64,000 bases of DNA, taken from assembly GCA_030432875.1 (NCBI GenBank), contig JAUILP010000010.1:1-64000 (forward strand), given 5' to 3'. Of this stretch, positions 28,305 through 35,878 are shown in pieces. The notes under the pieces are model-generated. The model saw only the letters and a program-made list of their open reading frames with translations, searched no databases and was not told where the DNA came from. The DNA comes from Oligoflexia bacterium (lineage in GTDB: Bacteria; Bdellovibrionota_B; Oligoflexia; Oligoflexales; JAGOVF01). Position numbers and translations under genes: made by a program. The stretch's first letter is position 1. Every line of letters begins with the position of its first letter.

Positions 28305-29036
28305 ATGATGTTTTTCATCGCCTTTCTTGTGTGCGTTTCTTCACGCTCTGATGCTAAGAATGTTAAAATCGTTGCCGCGCATAATCCTGTAGGATATTTA
28401 AATAGCTTACCTCAAGAAGCCAATTCTCTCGGCGATTCGGTCCCTAAAAAAACAAAAGTCTATCAGGTCGATGGTAAAGGGAAAAAAAGTGACCTGGAAG
28501 TCGATGATTTAGTCGCTATTGAATACGCTTACGAAATTCAGGGATTTGCTGTCTTTGAAGTCAGGGAAAATGAGCTACAGCTGTACTCGGTTTCTAAAGG
28601 CGCTGTTTGGATCAAAAGTTCAAAAGAAGCACCTGTGCAGTTACTCCATGAAATTGATTTTTCAAATAATTTAAGTTATCTAACGGCAGCCTGGGACGGT
28701 GTCGGCTATGATGAGCCTGATTTTAGCTCTCCTCTAAAAATCATTAAGCCAGTGGCTACATCGGCAACCACCGCAATAACCACCGCAATAACCACTACGA
28801 TAAACATAGAAGAAAATGGAAGACTTCGATTCAACGCAGGCCCCAGTGTGCCTATAAAAGTTTTGCAGCGCACACTGCGAGGCAATCGGTACTGGCTGCA
28901 GGTTGAACTATTTGCCGAGATATGCGGTGAAAAACCCAAAAAAAATACGCATAAATTTGTTGGCAAAAGAATCTGGATTCCTCTTTTTTCCGCGGCTGGT
29001 TATTCAAACTTTTGGTTCTATAGCCGCGGCTGCTAA
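28305..29036 (+). CDS. Hypothetical secreted protein with a Thr/Ile repeat
   Basis: About 243 residues. The frame opens with a TTG at 28284; I prefer ATG 28305, which leaves a normal signal peptide (MMFFIAFLVCVSSRSDA). The mature part has two beta-rich halves, joined by the short repeat ATTAITTAITTT near residue 160. The second half (NAGPSVPIKVLQRT, YWLQVELF, RIWIPLFS) recalls a bacterial SH3-like fold, but weakly. Two Cys lie near the C-terminus. The function is unknown. Confidence 0.6.
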   Translation: MMFFIAFLVCVSSRSDAKNVKIVAAHNPVGYLNSLPQEANSLGDSVPKKTKVYQVDGKGKKSDLEVDDLVAIEYAYEIQGFAVFEVRENELQLYSVSKGAVWIKSSKEAPVQLLHEIDFSNNLSYLTAAWDGVGYDEPDFSSPLKIIKPVATSATTAITTAITTTINIEENGRLRFNAGPSVPIKVLQRTLRGNRYWLQVELFAEICGEKPKKNTHKFVGKRIWIPLFSAAGYSNFWFYSRGC

Positions 29037-29078
29037 ACAGTAGCCATTGATAGGGCGACGAGTTCCCACAAAAAAAAT

Positions 29079-29327
29079 CTAGTGGGTATTTTTCAGTTTC
29101 AACTTTGCGCTGCGAGAAAGAGCTTTGATCGCTATTTCTCTTTTTGTCGCCGAACTCCTTGTGGGATGTTCTTCTTTGAAGACGATCTTTTTAGGTTTAT
29201 TTGCGCGAAAAAATTTAGCGCCTTTTTTACCACTTAAATGCTCTGCATAGCGGCGCTCCAAATCCGTAGTAATCCCTGTATATAAGGCACCATTTTCTGT
29301 TTCTATCATGTAAACGAACCAAGCCAA
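29079..29327 (-). CDS. GIY-YIG nuclease-fold protein (YhbQ/UPF0213 type)
   Basis: An 82-residue single-domain GIY-YIG protein. WFVYMIET and ALYTGITTDLERRYAEH carry the two signature strands and the catalytic Arg, and the later FKEEHPTRSSATKREIAIKALS carries the Glu region. Stand-alone members such as YhbQ and the UvrC/Slx1 relatives cut DNA or RNA; the biological role of small ones is not settled. The gene converges with the hypothetical secreted protein gene. Confidence 0.88.
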   Translation of the reverse strand: MAWFVYMIETENGALYTGITTDLERRYAEHLSGKKGAKFFRANKPKKIVFKEEHPTRSSATKREIAIKALSRSAKLKLKNTH

Positions 29328-29783
29328 ACTTTAAATTCTCCACAGAAACTAATTGATTAAATAATACAGCCAAAGACATTTTTGATAAGTCTATAGCTGA
29401 GAAACTCTGGAATAACCTGAGTGTAAAACATTCGGAGCTGATAGCTACTTATTAAATTAGGATTAAAGCGTACTCAATCTGCTGGCATCTTTCCACAGTA
29501 AGCGTCATATATTTTCTTGATAGCGTCCTTAAAGTGTCTAAAAAAAATACATTTCAATAAAGAATGCTTAATGTTTATACATAATATGTTGTTTTAACAT
29601 GGGGGTCTTTAATAATAATGTTTTTAGCTTGGTTTTTTCGAGGCACGAAAAATATAAATAAAAAAAGCCATTTATATTTTTAATTAACCTAGTTACCCTG
29701 ATCATTTTCAGTATGGCCCATACTTTGCTACTTCGATGCTTCAATCAACCATTATCGCTACATTCTATCTAGGAGTACAAATT
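29328..29783. other. Divergent intergenic stretch
   Basis: It lies between the GIY-YIG gene and a lipoprotein gene and is strongly AT-rich. It should hold both promoters. I see no small gene or strong hairpin. Confidence 0.4.
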
Positions 29784-30575
29784 ATGACATTGACAAATGT
29801 TTTTATTGTTTCATGTATTGCTACAAGCTTCCTAACAAACTGTCGGTTAAAAAACAGCAATCCGTCTTCTGAGATAAAGGGCGGTGAGATAACCCTAGAT
29901 ATAAATGGAACTAGTCAAAATGCTAAAATGAGTCAAAAAATCAACATTATTAAAAACGCAGACTCTTATTGTCAATTTGACAGAGAATCGACATTTAATA
30001 CCGGCGAAATCGGTGAAAATTCTTTTGGACCAGCAATGATTCTGAAAACTGTAAGAAATGATGGAGAAGAACTAAAGCTCATTGATGATTATGGATGGAA
30101 ATTAAAAAAAATGTCTGATCTTAGCGTAGAAGTCAAAAATGAAAAAAACCTAAAATTGGGTAAAATCGTGATTACCGAGCGGTTTTTAATATATAAAAGA
30201 TCAGAGTACATGGCTAATCCACAGGTAGTGAGCATTGAAACCAGTATTTCAGATTATCAGAATAGTCAAAATATAGTCGAAGAAGGTAATATTGAATTGG
30301 GAATTTACGGTGGTCAGAACACTATTTCCCTCGCTAAATACCATCAAGACACGCGGGTATGTTTAGCCGCTCTTGGTGCAGAACACGATACATTAGATAG
30401 CAAAGTCGAGTTTCGTACAAAAAGTTATCCGACAGGGGATGGTGGCCCAGCACATTGTATTACGTTTCATTTTTCTGACCAAGATATTACGCCTAATATG
30501 GTTTTAGCTGCTAAGGAGTATTTGGTAAATAACTCCCTAAGTGCAGATGATGCCAGAAATGTCTGCTCTAGATAA
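29784..30575 (+). CDS. Hypothetical lipoprotein
   Basis: About 263 residues. The frame opens at 29736, but AGGAG at 29771-29775 and the lipoprotein signal TLTNVFIVSCIATSFLTNC fix the start at 29784. The mature part is mostly beta-strand and polar, with three further Cys (SYCQFD, TRVCLA, AHCITF). No motif is familiar. A strong terminator follows 31 bases after the stop, so this gene is the end of its transcript. Confidence 0.65.
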   Translation: MTLTNVFIVSCIATSFLTNCRLKNSNPSSEIKGGEITLDINGTSQNAKMSQKINIIKNADSYCQFDRESTFNTGEIGENSFGPAMILKTVRNDGEELKLIDDYGWKLKKMSDLSVEVKNEKNLKLGKIVITERFLIYKRSEYMANPQVVSIETSISDYQNSQNIVEEGNIELGIYGGQNTISLAKYHQDTRVCLAALGAEHDTLDSKVEFRTKSYPTGDGGPAHCITFHFSDQDITPNMVLAAKEYLVNNSLSADDARNVCSR

Positions 30576-30606
30576 TTTTACAAGATTTTTCTTATAAAAA
30601 TCAAAA

Positions 30607-30651
30607 AGAGCCAACCCCTCATCCTTATGGGTATGGCTCTCAATTTTTTTT
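30607..30651 (+). terminator. Intrinsic terminator
   Basis: AGAGCCA (30607-30613) pairs with TGGCTCT (30634-30640), with a further CCC/GGG pairing inside, followed by an eight-T run. It ends the lipoprotein gene at 29784-30575. Confidence 0.85.
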
Positions 30652-30739
30652 AATATTTGATGAGGAGATAATCAAGTACTATAAAGAAAGCATTGAGCCT
30701 GATATCGCTCAGTTACGCATAAGTGACCCACACAATTTA

Positions 30740-30988
30740 ATGATTAATCTCATCGACACTATTATTCCTGAGGTAATCCCAACTCAGGCTCATGATGGCG
30801 ATTTACCTGTTACAGATGTTTATAGTTGGGGCATCGCTGCTGACGGAGATACGGATTTTAATGGCGCATTAGATCATTTATACCTTTTCAAAAGGAACAT
30901 AGCTCCCATTCTCAATACTTTAAAAATTGAGAATGGGAGTCTAGATAATCTCCTCGGGGTTTATCACCTTAAGCTGCACAAATATTAA
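30740..30988 (+). CDS. Short hypothetical protein, possibly a gene remnant
   Basis: An 82-residue frame from ATG 30740 with no clear ribosome site. The frame stays open upstream to the terminator and reads like real protein (IFDEEIIKYYKESIEPDIAQ) but has no start codon there, so this may be the 3' part of a gene whose beginning is lost. The text (VYSWGIAADGDTDF, NIAPILNTLKIENG) is acidic and not membrane-bound. A perfect 14-bp inverted repeat sits inside it. Confidence 0.35.
   Translation: MINLIDTIIPEVIPTQAHDGDLPVTDVYSWGIAADGDTDFNGALDHLYLFKRNIAPILNTLKIENGSLDNLLGVYHLKLHKY
30903..30939. repeat. Perfect 14-bp inverted repeat
   Basis: CTCCCATTCTCAAT (30903-30916) is the exact reverse complement of 30926-30939, with a 9-base loop. 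No T-tract follows, so it is not a standard terminator. It lies inside the short frame 30740-30988. Confidence 0.8.
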
Positions 30989-31104
30989 ACAATTGTCTTA
31001 AAGTTGGTTAAGGCAATGATTATAAATAGCGAAAAATAAACATATTTTTTAACGGCATAACCGTTGCATTATTTCATAAAAATTAACGACATAGAGGACA
31101 CAAA

Positions 31105-31737
31105 ATGAAATCCAATCTATTTTTACTCAGCTTGCTCATTGGTTTAAGCTTCAATTCTTGCTCCACCGCTAATGAGAAACAGTCTCCTCTAAAATCAAGT
31201 GGCGTTTCGCATAAATGCCTGACTGTTACAGACGAAGCAGAAAATCCTGATTCGTCCATAGCTGTGCCGCCCTGTGACAAATTAGAAGATTTTAGAATAG
31301 TTACGCCACCCCTGAGTGTGCAAGATCTTCTGAATAAAAGAGTGCCAAAAGAAAAAATGCAGATTGAGATTGTGGCGGAAGCTGGAATTTTAAATATACA
31401 CTTCACAACTATTGAAGATTACAATTCTGCATGCACTCTAGAGGCTACTGATCTTATAATCCAATATTTCGATAGAAAGGTTTCTTCACCCATTGGCATT
31501 GATGGTACTATTTCTTTTAACACCGAGATTAACCCTGATGATATGTGTGCTCAGGTAATTGGTCCTCAAAGAGGCGTTCTTTCACTCCGCTATCAAGAAG
31601 AAAACATGGTAGATGATGGGACGAGTGTGATAGAAGAAGGAGTTTATGAACTGATTATTGATGAAATTTCCTACGGCACTATAATTTTTTATGATCAAAT
31701 TCCTGAAATAGTGGAAGATGATAACATGGCTGAATAG
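31105..31737 (+). CDS. Hypothetical lipoprotein
   Basis: A 210-residue protein with a clear lipoprotein signal (FLLSLLIGLSFNSC, lipid Cys19). Four more Cys in the mature part (KCLTV, PPCDKL, SACTLEA, DMCAQV) could form two disulfides. The strand-rich second half (VLSLRYQEENMV, GVYELIIDEISY) may be an Ig-like sandwich, but I recognise no family. GAGGACACAAA precedes the ATG. The gene stands alone on the plus strand. Confidence 0.65.
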   Translation: MKSNLFLLSLLIGLSFNSCSTANEKQSPLKSSGVSHKCLTVTDEAENPDSSIAVPPCDKLEDFRIVTPPLSVQDLLNKRVPKEKMQIEIVAEAGILNIHFTTIEDYNSACTLEATDLIIQYFDRKVSSPIGIDGTISFNTEINPDDMCAQVIGPQRGVLSLRYQEENMVDDGTSVIEEGVYELIIDEISYGTIIFYDQIPEIVEDDNMAE

Positions 31738-31768
31738 ACAGGCTTAAAAGGGCAAGTTCTGCCCATAG

Positions 31769-32173
31769 TCAAGGCGATGCCGCAGAACTTTTCCTTTTCC
31801 TAAGAATCCATGCCGCACCCGACAAAAAAACGCTGCGAAATATCATAGCAAACACCGTGCGCATTTCAAACGGGTTTCCCTTATAGATATACCAAATTAA
31901 ATAAACTAGCACGGCACCGCACAAAAGCGCTAAAGCTAAAGCAATTTTTTTCGCATACGATTTTAGGCGAAATAAGCTTACCCCACCTAATATGTATAAA
32001 AAACCAGAAAGAAAATTAAACCATAAAACCAGCGGGACAATATGTCCTGCTTCATTGTGTCCGGCCTCCGTAAATAAAACGCGCCCCCCAGAGAGGATAG
32101 TCAGGACGCCAAAGACAATCATAAATACGCTTAGAGCAATAAGCCACTTTGGTTTTAAAGATGGAGAGGCCAT
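31769..32173 (-). CDS. Four-helix integral membrane protein, unknown function
   Basis: A 134-residue protein with four predicted transmembrane segments (about residues 10-30, 46-65, 73-93 and 104-122) and a basic C-terminal tail (RKRKSS). AGGAAATACT precedes the ATG. Small four-helix proteins of this kind have no assigned function. It converges with the preceding lipoprotein gene. A CAGATNTGAA motif cluster lies about 140 bases upstream of its start. Confidence 0.6.
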   Translation of the reverse strand: MASPSLKPKWLIALSVFMIVFGVLTILSGGRVLFTEAGHNEAGHIVPLVLWFNFLSGFLYILGGVSLFRLKSYAKKIALALALLCGAVLVYLIWYIYKGNPFEMRTVFAMIFRSVFLSGAAWILRKRKSSAASP

Positions 32174-32315
32174 AGTATTTCCTAATATCTGGGTGTCTTG
32201 TTTTTGATTACCGCTGGCTAAGAATTTATGCTTTTTTTAAAATAAATCCCTACTCTTAAAGCATAGAATACACAGTTTTTCCTCAAAATATACATAAATG
32301 AATATTTATTATTTA

Positions 32316-32362
32316 CAGATCTGAATATTCAGATTTGAATGTTATATTTTTTCATATCTGAA
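32316..32362. promoter_or_regulatory. Cluster A of a CAGATNTGAA motif
   Basis: Three copies: CAGATCTGAATATT (32316-32329), CAGATTTGAAT (32330-32340) and, on the other strand, TTCAGATATGAA (32351-32362). It lies between the divergent four-helix protein gene and the decayed glycine-zipper gene. Similar clusters occur at 50829-50882 and 60634-60669. A repressor or activator operator is inferred. Confidence 0.4.
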
Positions 32363-32550
32363 ACTCAAAATAAATTCACCAGGACTTAGTTCTTGCAGTT
32401 TATTTCATGATGACTATCTTGGTCGGTGTGGAGTCGTAGCGCTGTAATTATCAAAATGGCTAAGTGCAAAGCAAAGCGTAGCGCGGGATAGAGACGACTA
32501 AAACAGGTCTTTGTCGACCTTTAAAAAACTGTTAATTGAAAGGAAAGAGA

Positions 32551-33435
32551 ATGAGTTTCAAAATGAGTATGATGTATTTTAGTTTGATTTTGGGAAGTGG
32601 CATCAGCGCCACTATGACAATAGGTGCCCCAAAGCCCTAATGAAACCAAGCTTGCTCCGCTCAAGTAAGTTACTAAAGTTACGAAAAAAAAACATGAAAT
32701 GAAGGAATTGAAACATGAGAAATCAGAATTTTTCAAAAATATAGAAGCTTTAGCGTTGAAGGGGTAAAGGTTCAAGAACGTCTTGACACGTACAATAAAC
32801 TGATGAATAACAGTACGATAATTATGGCTCCCGAAACAGCTGGGGTGCTTTATGACAAGGTGGTATGTGCCACTGAGGAAACAGAAGAAGCTGCTATGAA
32901 GGTTAATAATACAATTTTAGATTTCGAGGTAAATAGCGAAAATGGTGACAAGATTATTAGTAATATTTTAGATAATGGGATGAGTCGCGCTCACGCCACA
33001 AAATTATTAGAGGAAGCAATTGCCCTGCCGGAAGGCAATCAAGAGATTGACGACGCTTTAAATCAACTTCTCGATCAACATGAGCAGTGCAAGCAAGATA
33101 AAAAACCTAACTGTGATCTTATGATTTATGAGGCAGTTAAGGGATTGCAAAAAGTGGAACATTTTATCATGACAACTAGGTGCGATGATGCCTGTGGAAT
33201 AAGAGTGATAGGGGAGGCATTAGATGGCGCTATAAAGGGCGCGGCCGCTGGTGCGACAGCTGGAGCATTAGTTGCTGCCACGCCAACAGCTGGTATCGGC
33301 GCGCCAGCGGGTGCTCTAGCTGGCGCCGTGGCAGGTGGGACACTGGGCGCAATTGCTGGAGCTATGAAGGGATATAATCCAAGTTCAAATGCTGCACCAG
33401 AAAAGCCTTGCCTGGTAGCACCCGCAGTGCCCTGA
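32551..33435 (+). pseudogene. Decayed gene for a secreted glycine-zipper protein
   Basis: ATG 32551 has a good site (AGGAAAGAG) and encodes a signal peptide (MSMMYFSLILGSGISATM), then stops at 32638. The neighbouring frame continues with sensible text (KKKHEMKELKHEKSEFF) but contains stops, and after a further shift the first frame resumes (VKVQERLDTYNKL) and runs open to 33435. The long open part from ATG 32803 encodes 210 residues: an acidic helical region with several Cys, then a glycine zipper (GAAAGATAGALVAATPTAG, GALAGAVAGGTLGAIAG) able to insert into membranes. Two frameshifts and a stop make it a pseudogene unless the 32803 start is used alone. Glycine zippers occur in pore-forming bacteriocins and in outer-membrane proteins. 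Confidence 0.6.
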
Positions 33436-33463
33436 AGTAGTTATTTTATATTTTAATAAATCA

Positions 33464-33839
33464 ATTACCCATAACTAAGAGGTCCCAATGCTTAGCGAAT
33501 TTACCCTTAAACAACATCTAAATATGTTTTGGAACATTTCAGCGAAGATATTTCCTTATACCCTTCATTCCGTAGTTTTTGCGAGTTTGTTTGTTAAATT
33601 ATTGTATTTTTTAATTAACATGGTTTTTAAATTACAACTCGGTTCGCTCGATTTTGGTGATACTATTACTAACACCATCTTGGTGCAAATTATTGTCTTG
33701 ATGGGAGCATATTTTTATGTGGGACCTAGAAAAATGTGCGAGCGTTTGAAAATAGATTTGCCAAGTGAAAAACTAAGTTCATAATCACCCATAACTAAGA
33801 GTTCTCAATGCTTCGCGAATTTACCCTTAAACAACATCT
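33464..33839 (+). repeat. Tandem duplication of a small gene with its leader
   Basis: A block of about 56 bases containing CCCATAACTAAGAG, the start codon and the first ten codons is nearly identical at 33464-33519 and 33784-33839, 320 bases apart. The two small membrane-protein genes that follow it are diverged copies. Confidence 0.8.
33488..33784 (+). CDS. Small two-helix membrane protein, copy 1
   Basis: A 98-residue protein with two hydrophobic segments (about 25-45 and 62-82) and conserved polar ends: LSEFTLKQHLNMFWNIS at the start and VGPRKMCERLKIDLPSE at the end. The next gene encodes a diverged copy with the same ends, so the unit arose by tandem duplication. It lies directly after the glycine-zipper gene. 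By analogy with bacteriocin loci these could be immunity proteins, but no homologue is known to me. Confidence 0.65.
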   Translation: MLSEFTLKQHLNMFWNISAKIFPYTLHSVVFASLFVKLLYFLINMVFKLQLGSLDFGDTITNTILVQIIVLMGAYFYVGPRKMCERLKIDLPSEKLSS

Positions 33840-34098
33840 GAAATTATATTGGGAGATTTCAAAGAAGAGTTTCCCTGCTTCTCTCCATTCAATTATTCAT
33901 CTATGGATCATTTATAGGTTGTCAATATTTTTAGTTGACATGATTTTTAAAACCGAACCATCTGATCATTACTATCACGTTTTTTTCTGGCTAATTTTTG
34001 CCGATAGAATTGGTTTTATAGGAGTATATTTAATTAGCGGGCCAAAAAAATTGTGTGCGAATTTAAAAATAGATTTTCCCAGTGAAATACTAAACTGA
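33808..34098 (+). CDS. Small two-helix membrane protein, copy 2
   Basis: A 96-residue paralogue of the preceding gene product (LREFTLKQHLKLYWEIS at the start, SGPKKLCANLKIDFPSE at the end). The membrane segments between have diverged strongly while both ends are conserved, which suggests that the ends make specific contacts. Its leader repeats that of copy 1. A bidirectional terminator follows 185 bases downstream. Confidence 0.65.
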   Translation: MLREFTLKQHLKLYWEISKKSFPASLHSIIHLWIIYRLSIFLVDMIFKTEPSDHYYHVFFWLIFADRIGFIGVYLISGPKKLCANLKIDFPSEILN

Positions 34099-34282
34099 TA
34101 AAGAATCGAGACGGGTTAAAGTGGAGGTCTTTTCCCTTCACTTAATCAAAAGCTCCTTTTAATGACCGGGAAAACCCCAAAGACCACCAATTAAACCAAC
34201 AGTGCCAGAACCTCTTTTGGGCGCCCAGGGGCTCACTGAGGGCTTTCACCTCTTATGGGTGCATCCCATGCCGGGAGCATAA

Positions 34283-34323
34283 AAAAAGGATTTTCTCCTT
34301 ACGAAGAAAACCCTTTTTATTAT
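34283..34323. terminator. Bidirectional intrinsic terminator
   Basis: AAAAAGGATTTTCT (34283-34296) pairs with AGAAAACCCTTTTT (34305-34318) with one mismatch. It separates the plus-strand small membrane-protein genes from the minus-strand gene ending at 34350. Confidence 0.8.
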
Positions 34324-34349
34324 TTGGATCCTAAAAAATAAATTGAAAC

Positions 34350-34817
34350 TTAAGGCTTAAAGGTCGTAAATGAGCTTTCAGACTTGATCACATCTTCTAA
34401 CAATTTTGAATAGGATTCCATACCAAAATCATTGTACTGTGATTTGCTGATAAAAAAGACATCGTTAGCGTCAGTGTTGCGAAAGCCCGTAACCATCGTA
34501 ATACCTTTGTTTACCACAAGTCCCTCTAAGTAAATATCGAGCTGATTGCTAAAATCGTTGTCGGAATCATTAATGAGGCCAAGCATGTTGATAAAAGCAG
34601 AATCATCAACGAGATAAACCTGATATTTCTTGTCTTGCAGCATATCGGCGAAATTAGTAAGCGAACCAGAGCTGGCGTCGCCCCAGGTTAGTGACAGAGT
34701 TCCACCTCCCGTTGTACTTGAGCCCGTTGCCCCCCCAGCAAGTAATGCGCTACTATAATATATTGAAAAGCAAAAAATAATCACAGCTTTCAAAGTGCAG
34801 TTAATTAGCCTAATCAT
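34350..34817 (-). CDS. Hypothetical secreted protein
   Basis: About 155 residues. The frame is open from 34973, overlapping the upstream regulator gene, but TAGGA before the ATG at 34817 and the signal peptide that follows (LKAVIIFCFSIYYSSALLAG) make this the real start. The mature part begins Gly/Ser/Thr-rich (GGATGSSTTGGGTLSL) and continues acidic and beta-rich, with QLDIYLEGLVVNKGITMV near the middle. There are no Cys in the mature part. It follows the regulator gene by 37 bases and is probably controlled by it. Confidence 0.6.
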   Translation of the reverse strand: MIRLINCTLKAVIIFCFSIYYSSALLAGGATGSSTTGGGTLSLTWGDASSGSLTNFADMLQDKKYQVYLVDDSAFINMLGLINDSDNDFSNQLDIYLEGLVVNKGITMVTGFRNTDANDVFFISKSQYNDFGMESYSKLLEDVIKSESSFTTFKP

Positions 34818-34854
34818 GGTAATTTTTCCTAATAATTGGTGCCAGAATAAAGAA

Positions 34855-35628
34855 TCATTTTTTTTCATATGAAAACTCCTTTCCCAAATGACCCAATGCC
34901 ATAAAGAAAGAAATTGGTATTTCGCCACAGTGCTCAGGATTACTAAATAGTTCGGCGAGCTGCATTTCTGCATTCCGAATTATATCAAGGCTTTTTTCAA
35001 TACCCTTTGGACTCGCAGAATGATAATTAATAAAGTTTACCTGGCGATTTACAAGAGCCATTACCTTGGTAGTTTTTCCTATCATATCTGCTATTTCTTT
35101 AGGATTTTCAACAATCAGGTTCTTCGCAAGTTTGACAAATCCTCCTGAAGATTCAATCACTATTTCTTCATTTAATAAACTTTGAAGGATGATGTCACCA
35201 AAATCGCCGAGCTGATTGACAATATATTCTTTGCTTACAGGCTTATTTCCCGCACAAGCCAGCAAAATAAAAACATGAAACGAATACGGGCCCTCAAAAA
35301 TTTCGCTCACTCGTTTATCAAAATGCTGCGCTTCTCCGGTAGTCTCATCCAATCTTTTCCTAAAAACTCTCTTAAAAAGATTCGCTTCAGCAGGAAAATG
35401 CCGCTCATAAAAAGCGACTGCTTCTTTCGGCGTCGTCATCACCCCTAAAAGCGGAGCGATATACTTGAAAGCAGGGCTTATTTCCCCTTGTATCGTGCGA
35501 CGTACATCCTGGTAATTAAGATTAGCCTTGCGGGAGAGACTTGCGATCGATCTATTTTTGCCTTTGAGTTTCCAGGCCTCATAGATTTGCTGCAAACCTA
35601 GTGTTACTTGATTTTGGGCTTCCATCAC
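34855..35628 (-). CDS. Putative HTH regulator, TIGR02147-like
   Basis: A 257-residue cytoplasmic protein. Residues 20-50 (SIASLSRKANLNYQDVRRTI) fit a helix-turn-helix, followed by FKYIAPLLGV. The middle (FHVFILLACAGNKPVSKEYI) looks like a winged helix, and the C-terminal part (VMALVNRQVNFINYH, IRNAEMQLAEL) is similar in layout to TIGR02147/DUF4423 proteins common in Bdellovibrionota and Fibrobacter. These are usually encoded beside a secreted protein that they are thought to regulate, as here. Similarity is by eye only. Confidence 0.5.
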   Translation of the reverse strand: MMEAQNQVTLGLQQIYEAWKLKGKNRSIASLSRKANLNYQDVRRTIQGEISPAFKYIAPLLGVMTTPKEAVAFYERHFPAEANLFKRVFRKRLDETTGEAQHFDKRVSEIFEGPYSFHVFILLACAGNKPVSKEYIVNQLGDFGDIILQSLLNEEIVIESSGGFVKLAKNLIVENPKEIADMIGKTTKVMALVNRQVNFINYHSASPKGIEKSLDIIRNAEMQLAELFSNPEHCGEIPISFFMALGHLGKEFSYEKK

Positions 35629-35878
35629 GTGCTGTTTCCTTTGATGATGATAACTTCTATCTACAGTTTCAGGAGAGATTGTACATGTAGCCTTAGATTT
35701 GTCAACGGGTTTATGCCAATGGCTTCTGAGCTAGAGCTCTTGAGGCGCAAGCACTTAGGAACGCCATTTCCAATACATCAGTGCAGCGCCATACAGTTTA
35801 TGATTTGATAAAGATCTAGGACTGGAGGAGGTCTTCCTTCGGCATTATACGTAGGTGATTGAGTGTTCAGTAAAGCTC

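Noticed and set aside
28743-28802. Short ACC-GCA-ATA repeats in the secreted protein gene as a microsatellite phase switch
   Set aside because: The repeat unit is a multiple of three and stays in frame; only about two and a half copies are present.
34140-34280. Possible riboswitch or structured RNA between the small membrane proteins and the terminator
   Set aside because: Only a weak GGTCTTT/AAAGACC pairing and small hairpins are present; it matches no riboswitch pattern I know and lies downstream of both neighbouring genes.
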